Shown: piece by piece, positions 57,676-64,000 of the stretch | Numbering within the stretch: position 1 is the first letter of the stretch | Layout: every line of letters starts with the position of its first letter | DNA from: CAYWVR01 sp964461715 | GTDB taxonomy: Bacteria; Planctomycetota; Phycisphaerae; FEN-1346 | Length of the DNA: 64,000 bases | Assembly: GCA_964461715.1 (NCBI GenBank) | Contig: CAYWVR010000003.1 | Coordinates: 79,927 to 143,926 of the forward strand | Direction: 5' to 3' | The notes under the pieces: model-generated | Database searches by the model: none | What the model saw: the letters and a program-made list of their open reading frames with translations, nothing else | What the model was told of the DNA's origin: nothing | Position numbers and translations under genes: made by a program

Positions 57676-59133
57676 CTAGAAGCGCCCGGCGATCCCCACC
57701 AGCCCAAGGAACCGGTTCATCGAGAGAATGGGGATGCTGAACGACTGGGCCTTGGCTTTCTCCTCGGTGTATTCGAGGAAGGCCTTGCGGATCTCCTCGT
57801 ACCGTTGCCGCTCCATCGGCCCGGCGTCGGGACCGGGGGCCGCCTGGACTTCGGGCTCCTCGCCGATCACGAGGAAGTCGGTCTTGACGGTGAGCTGGCC
57901 GTCGATGCGACCGCCGAACTGCTGGATGAGGGCCTTGAGGCGCTCGGTGTCGTCGACGCCGTCGCCGTCGACGTCCATGCCGCCGATCAGGCGGAAGCTG
58001 AGCCGCCGCTGCCGGTCGTAGACCGGGTTAAAGAGCAGGTCGCCGGGGATGACCGGCTCGGCGCCCTCGTCGAAGAGGCGCAGCTCGCAGGCGTCGTCGA
58101 GGATGCGGACCACGCGGGCCTGGGCCTTCGGCTCGGCGTCCATAACCCCGAGCTGGCCGCGGCTGAAGATCGAGAACGGCATCCCCAAGAGGACCCCGTC
58201 GTCCTTGCCGAGGTCGGCGTAAGCCGTGCCGGCCAGGTCCGAGACGCGGACGATGCGGGCGTCGATGCGGGGCTCGGTGGGGGGCTGGCGGAAGGTGGCG
58301 ATGACCTCGGCCATCTTGTTCATGTCGTTCCGGATGCGAAGGATCTCCTGCTCGAGCTTCTTGCGCTCTTCCTGCCACTTGCGGCGCTCGACGATGATCT
58401 GGTCCTGGAACTCGCGGACCCGCTCGTTGAACTCCTGGCTCTGGCGGATGGCGGAGTCGCGGGCGGCTTCGAGACGGGTCTTCTCGTCCTGGAGCTGCGA
58501 TTCGAGCTGGGCGACCTGGCGGGCGTGCTCCTGCTTGGCGGCGGCCAGCTCCTCCTGGAGGCCGTTGATCTGCTGCTGGAGGCTGTCCTTGGCCGTGGAG
58601 TCCTGCTTGATCTGGAGCAGCAAGGCGTCGACACGCCCCCGCAGGACCTGGATGGCCGCGGTCGCGCTGGTGGGCCGCACCTCGCCGCCCGCCGCGTCGC
58701 CGACGGCCCTGTAGCTGGACTGGAGGGTCTTGGCCGTCTCGGCGAGGACGTCGGTCGTCTGCTCGAGCTTGCTGGAGACCGTCGTCCGGAGGTCGGCGCC
58801 GGACTGCCCGGCGTAGGGGTCGCCGACGAGCTGCTCCAGGAGCCGGTGCACCTCGATCTGGTACTGCTCGGCCCGCTGCTCCTTCTGTTCGAGAAGGTCG
58901 ACGAGGTTGGCGGCGTCGGGATACTTGTTGAAGAGCTCGCGCCAGAGGTCGGTCTCGGTGGCCTTGGCCCGCTCAATGCGCTGGAGACCGAAGACATTGG
59001 CCTCCAGGGAGCTGTAGAGGTTGTACATCCACGCGAAGAGGACGGCGAACGCCACCGTCAGAACCACGAACGCGATGAGCAGATAAAGCTGGTACGGACT
59101 GGCGCGTCGGGCACGAACCATTCGCCTTGCCAT
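57676..59133 (-). CDS. Membrane-anchored coiled-coil protein
   Basis: 485 residues from ATG at 59133. One membrane segment at about 15-37 (LYLLIAFVVLTVAFAVLFAW), then a helical stretch and a long coiled coil (~170-290; LQEELAAAKQEHARQVAQLE, LEAARDSAIRQSQEFNERVR). A C-terminal beta-rich domain follows (RIVRVSDLAGTAYADLGKDD, GMPFSIFSRGQ) with an EF-hand-like DVDGDGVDDTE near 385. It should face the periplasm. I recall similar proteins in planctomycetes but no assigned role; an envelope structural or scaffold function is an inference. The promoter is at 59251-59279. Confidence 0.7.
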   Translation of the reverse strand: MARRMVRARRASPYQLYLLIAFVVLTVAFAVLFAWMYNLYSSLEANVFGLQRIERAKATETDLWRELFNKYPDAANLVDLLEQKEQRAEQYQIEVHRLLEQLVGDPYAGQSGADLRTTVSSKLEQTTDVLAETAKTLQSSYRAVGDAAGGEVRPTSATAAIQVLRGRVDALLLQIKQDSTAKDSLQQQINGLQEELAAAKQEHARQVAQLESQLQDEKTRLEAARDSAIRQSQEFNERVREFQDQIIVERRKWQEERKKLEQEILRIRNDMNKMAEVIATFRQPPTEPRIDARIVRVSDLAGTAYADLGKDDGVLLGMPFSIFSRGQLGVMDAEPKAQARVVRILDDACELRLFDEGAEPVIPGDLLFNPVYDRQRRLSFRLIGGMDVDGDGVDDTERLKALIQQFGGRIDGQLTVKTDFLVIGEEPEVQAAPGPDAGPMERQRYEEIRKAFLEYTEEKAKAQSFSIPILSMNRFLGLVGIAGRF

Positions 59134-59250
59134 GAACCGAACCTCCGAAACTGTCGGACTCGCGGATCTCGGGCCTGCCGCCGCCGGCGTGTCTGGGGGA
59201 CGCCCGAGCCGGGTCCTTGTGCCCCGTCCGGCCGCCCCCGCGATTCGATA

Positions 59251-59279
59251 AAGCTAGGTGGGGCCTGGACTTTTGTCAA
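59251..59279 (-). promoter_or_regulatory. Promoter of the coiled-coil gene
   Basis: Minus strand: TTGACA (59279-59274), 17-base spacer, TAGCTT (59256-59251). The -35 is perfect and the -10 poor. Leader about 110 bases. Confidence 0.5.
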
Positions 59280-59386
59280 CAGAAAAAGGGGCGTCCGCGG
59301 CGCGCGGCCCCGGTCCGAGCTCCTACCCCCGTTTCCTACTCGTATATACGGTCGGCCCCCGGCAAAGCGCGGTGAGCAAACGGTGC

Positions 59387-59415
59387 TTGACACGCGAGGC
59401 CGAGGTTTCTAGCAT
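59387..59415 (+). promoter_or_regulatory. Promoter of polA
   Basis: TTGACA (59387-59392), 17-base spacer, TAGCAT (59410-59415); the start codon is 70 bases further on. Confidence 0.6.
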
Positions 59416-59485
59416 TCGGGTGTCCGGGCGATTCGGCCCGGACGTTTCCGCCCCACGGACGCACCGCACACGGGGACCCCGATCC

Positions 59486-62161
59486 ATGCCGCCCAGGCTC
59501 TTCATCCTTGACTCCCACGGCCAGCTCTACGCCGGCTACTACGCCATCCGCAACCTCACCACGCCCCGCGGCGAGCCGTCCGGCGGGGCTTACGGCTTCG
59601 TGGGGACGCTGCTGAAGGTCCTGCGGGACGAGTCGCCGGAGTACCTGGTGGCTTGCTTCGACTCGAAGGGTCCCACCGTCCGTCACGAGGAGTTCGCTGA
59701 CTACAAGGCGAACCGCAAGCCCATGCCGGACGACCTCCGGCCGCAGGTCGAGTGGGTCCGCGAGATCCTGGACTGCTTGGGCGTGCCGGCGGCCGAGGCC
59801 CCCGGCTACGAGGCGGACGATTGCATCGCCTCGCTCGCCCGCCAGGCCCGAGCGGCGGGCGTCGAGGTCGTCATCTGCTCCCGCGACAAGGACCTTGAGC
59901 AGCTCGTCGGCCCCCGCGTCCGCATGCTCGACACGAAGAGCTTCGAGATGCTCGACGAAGCGGGCATCCGTGAGAAGCGCGGCGTGGACCCGGCCCAGAT
60001 GACCGACGTCCTGGCCCTGATGGGCGACTCGTCCGACAACATCCCCGGCGTGCCCGGCGTGGGCGAGAAGACGGCCGTCAAACTCATCGCCGAACACGGA
60101 TCGCTCGAGGCCCTGCTCGAGGTCGCCGACGGGATCAAGGGCAAGTTGGGCGAGCGGCTCCGCGAGCACCGGGCCCAGGCCGAGCTCAGCCGCGAGCTCG
60201 TGCGCCTCCGCGACGACGCTCCCGTCACCATCGATCTCGAGGAGTGTCGCACCCCGGCGTCCGTGACCAGTCAGGCCCTCGTCGACCTCTTCCGCCGCCT
60301 CGGCTTCAACCGGTACGTGGAGGAGTTCGGGCTGGAGGGCGAGGGCGAGGCCCTCCAGATGCGGGCCCGCCTGGTCGAGACGCCCGAGGCGCTCGAGGCC
60401 CTGGCCACGGACCTCGCGAAGCAGGACGCCTTCGCCTTCGACACCGAAACGACGAGCCTCGACCCGCGCAAGGCAGAGCTGGTGGGCCTCAGCTTCGCGT
60501 GGACCGACACCGAGGGCGTTTACGTCCCCGTGCGGGCCCCGGACGCCGAGCGGTGCCTCTCGCTGGAGCAGGTGCGATGGTCCCTGCGCGAGGTGCTCGA
60601 ATCGCCCGACCGGCTCCTCGTGGGCCAGAACCTGAAGTACGACCGGCTCGTCTGCCGCCGGGCCGGCATCGACCTGGCCGAACCGTACTTCGACACGATG
60701 GTCGCCGCATACCTCGTCAACCCCGGCCGCCGCGAGTACAACCTCGACGCCCTGGCCCTCGACTATTTCGGCCACAAGACGATCCCGCTGACGGACCTGT
60801 TGGGCGAGAAGAAGAACGAGCGGACGATGGACCAAGTGCCGCTCGAGCGCGCCGCCGAGTACGCCGCCGAGGACGCCGTCGTCGCCTGGCGCCTGAAGGG
60901 CCGCTTGGCGGTGGAGCTGAAGGAGGGGGGGCTGGCGGAGCTGGCGCGCGGGGTGGAGATGCCGCTCGTCGTGGTCCTCGCGTCGATGGAGGAGGCGGGC
61001 ATCGCCGTGGACACGGAGGTGCTGGGGGAGATTTCGGCGAACCTGGAGGCGCGGCTGGAGAAGCTCGAGGAGACCGTCTACGAGGCGGCCGGACATCCGT
61101 TCCTTATCAACTCGCCTCAACAGCTCGCCACGGTCCTCTTTGACGAGCTGGGTCTGAAGAGCACGAAGCGGACCTCGACGGGCAGCCGCCTCTCGACTGC
61201 CGCGGAGGTCCTGGAAGATCTCGCCTGGCACCATCCCCTGCCCCGGCTCGTGCTCGAGTACCGCCGGCTCGCGAAGCTCAAGAGCACCTACGTCGACGCC
61301 CTGCCGGAGCTTGTCGATTGGGAGACCGGGCGCATCCATTCGAGCTTCAACCAGACGGTGACGGCAACGGGACGGCTGAGCTCCTCGGACCCGAACCTTC
61401 AGAACATCCCCATCCGCACGGACGAGGGCCGCCAGATCCGCCGCGCGTTCGTCCCCGGCGAACAGGGGTGGATCCTGCTGGGGGCCGACTATTCGCAGAT
61501 CGAGCTGCGGATGCTGGCCCACTACAGCGGCGATGCGGCCCTGGTGAAGGCGTTCCGCGAGGGGCGCGACATCCACACCTTCGTCGCCGCCCAGATTCAC
61601 GACGTCGCCGAGGAGGACGTGACGTACGAGCAGCGGCGGATGGCGAAGATCGTCAACTTCAGCCTCATCTACGGCAAGACCGCCTACGGCCTTGCCCGCG
61701 ACCTGGGGATCGGCGTCGGCGAGGCCGGCCGGTTCATCGACGAGTACTTCGACCGGTACCGCGGCGTCCGGACCTTTACGGCCGAGGTCCTCGATCGGGC
61801 CAAGGCCGACGGGTACGTCGCCACGATCCTCGGCCGCCGCCGCTACATCGAGGGCATCGACAAGATGAACCCGAAGTCGCTGAACTTCCCCGAGCGGACG
61901 GCCGTCAACACCGTCATCCAGGGCAGTGCAGCGGACCTTATCAAGGTGGCCATGAACCGCATCTGGCGGCGGATTCGGGACGAGGACCGGCCCGCGCGGC
62001 TCCTCCTTCAGATCCACGACGAGCTCGTCTTCGAGATGCCCGAGACCGCCGTCGACGATGAACGGGCCTGGATCGAGAACGAGATGACCGGCGCGATGGC
62101 CCTCGCGGTCCCCCTCACCGTCCACGTCACGACCGGCCGCAACTGGATGGAAGCGGATTGA
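59486..62161 (+). CDS. polA: DNA polymerase I
   Basis: 891 residues from ATG at 59486. 5' nuclease at 1-290 (LFILDSHGQLYAGYYAIRNL, EAPGYEADDCIASLARQA, MGDSSDNIPGVPGVGEKTA). The proofreading domain at 310-480 keeps its acidic residues: FAFDTETTSLDP (~316), VGQNLKYDRLV and YAAEDAVVAWRL. The polymerase domain at 500-891 has ATGRLSSSDPNLQNIPIRT, motif A GADYSQIELRMLAHYS (~667), the O helix RRMAKIVNFSLIYGKTAYGL and motif C QIHDELVFE (~842). All three activities should be present. It starts the polA-coaE-rho cluster. Confidence 0.96.
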   Translation: MPPRLFILDSHGQLYAGYYAIRNLTTPRGEPSGGAYGFVGTLLKVLRDESPEYLVACFDSKGPTVRHEEFADYKANRKPMPDDLRPQVEWVREILDCLGVPAAEAPGYEADDCIASLARQARAAGVEVVICSRDKDLEQLVGPRVRMLDTKSFEMLDEAGIREKRGVDPAQMTDVLALMGDSSDNIPGVPGVGEKTAVKLIAEHGSLEALLEVADGIKGKLGERLREHRAQAELSRELVRLRDDAPVTIDLEECRTPASVTSQALVDLFRRLGFNRYVEEFGLEGEGEALQMRARLVETPEALEALATDLAKQDAFAFDTETTSLDPRKAELVGLSFAWTDTEGVYVPVRAPDAERCLSLEQVRWSLREVLESPDRLLVGQNLKYDRLVCRRAGIDLAEPYFDTMVAAYLVNPGRREYNLDALALDYFGHKTIPLTDLLGEKKNERTMDQVPLERAAEYAAEDAVVAWRLKGRLAVELKEGGLAELARGVEMPLVVVLASMEEAGIAVDTEVLGEISANLEARLEKLEETVYEAAGHPFLINSPQQLATVLFDELGLKSTKRTSTGSRLSTAAEVLEDLAWHHPLPRLVLEYRRLAKLKSTYVDALPELVDWETGRIHSSFNQTVTATGRLSSSDPNLQNIPIRTDEGRQIRRAFVPGEQGWILLGADYSQIELRMLAHYSGDAALVKAFREGRDIHTFVAAQIHDVAEEDVTYEQRRMAKIVNFSLIYGKTAYGLARDLGIGVGEAGRFIDEYFDRYRGVRTFTAEVLDRAKADGYVATILGRRRYIEGIDKMNPKSLNFPERTAVNTVIQGSAADLIKVAMNRIWRRIRDEDRPARLLLQIHDELVFEMPETAVDDERAWIENEMTGAMALAVPLTVHVTTGRNWMEAD

Positions 62162-62195
62162 GTTCACCCGCGAAGCCAAAGGCAAGCGATTGTTC

Positions 62196-62804
62196 ATGAA
62201 GCACGCCCCCCCCGTCCTCGGATTGGTCGGCGGCATCGCGAGCGGCAAGTCCTTCGTGGCCGCCCAGATGGCCAAGATGGGCTGCGCGGTGATCGACGCC
62301 GACCGCCTCGTCCATGAGGTGCTCGCCCGGCCCCAGATTCGTCGTCGCGTGGCCGAGGGCTTTGGCGACGGCGTCCTGGACGCCTCGGGGGCGGTGGACC
62401 GGCGGGCCCTGGCGGAGACGGCCTTCGAGAGCCGCGAGGCCCTCGGGCGGCTCGAGCGGATCGTCCATCCGCCGGTCCTTGAGCGCATCGAAGCCGAGAT
62501 CGCCGCCGCCCGGGAGCGGCCCGGCGTGCGGGCCGTGGTCCTGGACGCGGCGCTTCTCCTGGAAAAAGGGCTGGACAAAGTGTGTGACCGGGTGCTATAT
62601 ATTATATCGGAAGAAGGGGCCCGCGAGGCCCGGACCTGCCACGGGCGGGGCTGGGCCGCTTCGGAGCTCGCCCGCCGCGAATCGATGCAGATTCCCCTCA
62701 AGGCTAAGCGCGCGCGGGCCGATGACACCATAGACAATCGTTTCACCCCCGAACACACCCGAGATCAGGTCCAAAGGCTCCTGTCACGCATCGTGAAACC
62801 GTAG
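62196..62804 (+). CDS. coaE: Dephospho-CoA kinase
   Basis: 202 residues from ATG at 62196; a TTG two codons earlier is also possible. P-loop VLGLVGGIASGKSFVAAQMA, then CAVIDADRLVHEVL (CoA-site DAD), LERIVHPPVLERIEAEIA, and AVVLDAALLLEKGLDKVCDR. These are CoaE motifs. It phosphorylates dephospho-CoA in the final step of CoA synthesis. It lies 34 bases after polA and before rho. Confidence 0.94.
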   Translation: MKHAPPVLGLVGGIASGKSFVAAQMAKMGCAVIDADRLVHEVLARPQIRRRVAEGFGDGVLDASGAVDRRALAETAFESREALGRLERIVHPPVLERIEAEIAAARERPGVRAVVLDAALLLEKGLDKVCDRVLYIISEEGAREARTCHGRGWAASELARRESMQIPLKAKRARADDTIDNRFTPEHTRDQVQRLLSRIVKP

Positions 62805-62822
62805 CGCGTCCGGGCGGACGCG
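62805..62822. other. Hairpin between coaE and rho
   Basis: CGCGTCC and GGACGCG with a 4-base loop (GGGC), immediately after the coaE stop, without a T run. It may be a weak terminator or a structured rho leader. Confidence 0.35.
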
Positions 62823-62882
62823 TTCCCTGCCGCACGGACAGACTGAACTCTCTCGCAAGACGACCGTTTGAGGACAAGCCCG

Positions 62883-64000
62883 ATGGGTAAGACCAAGACC
62901 AGCCAGAAGACCGCACCGCGTCCCAAGGACAAGGATCGCGAGAAGGACAAGGCCTCCCCCGACGAGGGGTTCGACCAGGAATCCCACAATCGGTACGAGG
63001 AGGCGAAGCGCGGCGAGCTGCACATCGCCGAGCTCCAGAAGATGACCGTGGCCGAGCTGCACGACTTGGCCCAACAGGAGAACATCCAGGAATACGCGGG
63101 TCTGAAGAAGCAGGACCTCGTGTTCCACATCCTGCGCAACCGGGTCCAGTCGGCGGGCCTGATGTTCGGCGAGGGCGTCCTGGAGGTCCTCCCGGACGGG
63201 TTCGGGTTCCTCCGTTCGCCCGACTACAGCTACATGCCCTCGCCGGACGACATCTACGTCTCCCCGAGCCAGATCCGCCGCTTCGGCCTCCGGACCGGGC
63301 ACGTCGTGGCCGGGCAGATCCGCCCGCCCAAAAACGACGAGCGCTACTTCGCCATGCTCAAGGTCGAGGCGATCAACTACGACAATCCGGAGCTGCTGCC
63401 GGAGAAGGTTAACTTCGAGGACTTAACGCCCCTCTTTCCTGACGAGCGGCTCCTCCTGGAGACGACCAGCGACGAGATGGACATGCGCGTCGTCGACCTG
63501 ATCACCCCCATCGGCAAGGGGCAGAGGGGCCTTATCGTCTCGCCGCCCCGCGCCGGCAAGACCGTTCTCATGCAGAAGATGGCCAACGGCGTCCTCAAGA
63601 ACAACCCCGAGTGCACGGTCATCATCCTCCTGATTGACGAGCGGCCCGAGGAAGTGACCGACATGGAGCGGAACGTCCCCGGGGCCGAGGTCATCAGCTC
63701 GACCTTCGACGAGCCCTCCAGCCGCCACGTCCAGGTCGCCGAGATGGTCATCGAGAAGGCCAAGCGCCTCGTCGAGTACGGCAAGGACGTCGTCATCTTC
63801 CTCGACTCCATCACGCGCCTGGCCCGGGCCCATAACGCCGAGATCCCGCACTCCGGGCGCATCATGTCGGGCGGCGTGGACGCCAACGCCCTCCAGAAAC
63901 CCAAGCGCTTCTTCGGGGCCGCCCGCAACATCGAGGAGGGCGGGAGCCTGACCATCCTCGCCACCGCCCTCGTCGACACCGGCAGCCGCATGGACGAGGT
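62883..64000 (+). CDS. rho: Transcription termination factor Rho (3' end off window)
   Basis: 372 residues visible from ATG at 62883. A charged N-terminal extension of about 45 residues (KDKDREKDKASPDEG) precedes the Rho N domain (ELQKMTVAELHDLAQQENIQ, KKQDLVFHILRNRV) and RNA-binding domain (GVLEVLPDGFGFLRSPDYSY, DDIYVSPSQIRRFGLRTGH). The ATPase core has Walker A VSPPRAGKTVLMQKMA (~220), LIDERPEEVTDMERNV, VVIFLDSITRLARAHN and SGGVDANALQKPKRFFGAAR (Q loop). It lacks about 60-70 residues at the C terminus in this window. The hexameric helicase ends transcription genome-wide. Confidence 0.96.
   Translation, partial: MGKTKTSQKTAPRPKDKDREKDKASPDEGFDQESHNRYEEAKRGELHIAELQKMTVAELHDLAQQENIQEYAGLKKQDLVFHILRNRVQSAGLMFGEGVLEVLPDGFGFLRSPDYSYMPSPDDIYVSPSQIRRFGLRTGHVVAGQIRPPKNDERYFAMLKVEAINYDNPELLPEKVNFEDLTPLFPDERLLLETTSDEMDMRVVDLITPIGKGQRGLIVSPPRAGKTVLMQKMANGVLKNNPECTVIILLIDERPEEVTDMERNVPGAEVISSTFDEPSSRHVQVAEMVIEKAKRLVEYGKDVVIFLDSITRLARAHNAEIPHSGRIMSGGVDANALQKPKRFFGAARNIEEGGSLTILATALVDTGSRMDE

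Larger units (their letters stand above)
59134..59485. other. Divergent promoter region between the coiled-coil gene and polA
   Basis: 352 bases with one good sigma-70-like promoter per direction (59251-59279 minus, 59387-59415 plus). No gene, repeat or hairpin otherwise. Confidence 0.6.

Noticed and set aside
1..64000. CRISPR array, prophage or integrative element
   Set aside because: No regularly spaced direct repeats, integrase, phage structural genes or tRNA-end duplication were seen.

Overview
The window is about 70% GC, with almost no non-coding DNA, GTG and TTG starts next to strong AGGAGG-like ribosome binding sites, and recognisable sigma-70 promoters with 17-base spacers. Large secreted proteins with a PQQ-type propeller, Gfo/Idh/MocA oxidoreductases with a cysteine cluster, a Tat-exported mannonate dehydratase and a polA-coaE-rho order point to a motile member of the Planctomycetota. 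The class cannot be fixed from this window.

Layout. 1-14.8 kb: catabolic and secreted proteins, including two paralogous giants (one cut by the window start), a PHP-domain protein, a pRiA4b ORF-3-like protein, an oxidoreductase, a GT4 glycosyltransferase and an exported alpha/beta hydrolase. 14.8-17.0 kb: a frameshifted gene and an unusual fusion of a helix-turn-helix domain to a degenerate GspE/PilB ATPase. 17.0-37.5 kb (minus strand): a near-continuous 19-gene transcription unit, fliK-flgD-flgE-(PilZ-like)-flgF-flgG-flgA-flgH-flgI-flgJ-flgN-flgK-flgL, followed without a break by four glycosyltransferases, a TPR protein and a small FliT-like protein. It builds the rod, rings, hook and hook-filament junction, and the tail probably glycosylates a flagellar protein. 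No flagellin, motor or export genes are in the window. A receiver-less sigma-54 activator (37.9-39.0 kb) is divergent from it.

39.0-40.9 kb: an accessory patch with an RHS remnant, the 3' end of one REP-type (RAYT/IS200-like) transposase remnant and the 5' end of another, a palindrome, and 23-bp inverted repeats bracketing a less GC-rich gene for a HEPN-like hypothetical protein. 40.9-46.5 kb: sugar catabolism (a GH4 glycosidase, an oxidoreductase, a mannonate dehydratase, a decayed second GH4 gene) and an exported zinc-protease-like protein.

46.5-53.5 kb: threonine synthase and dapB, a membrane C-type-lectin-like protein, alanine dehydrogenase with an NCS2 purine permease, a ferredoxin, an ArsR-type regulator and a tRNA-Val. 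53.5-56.4 kb (minus): a tightly overlapped operon, SAM hydrolase-bioA-bioD. 56.5-59.1 kb: a GAF protein with a ruined GGDEF domain, and a membrane coiled-coil protein. 59.4-64 kb: polA, coaE and rho, with rho cut by the window end.
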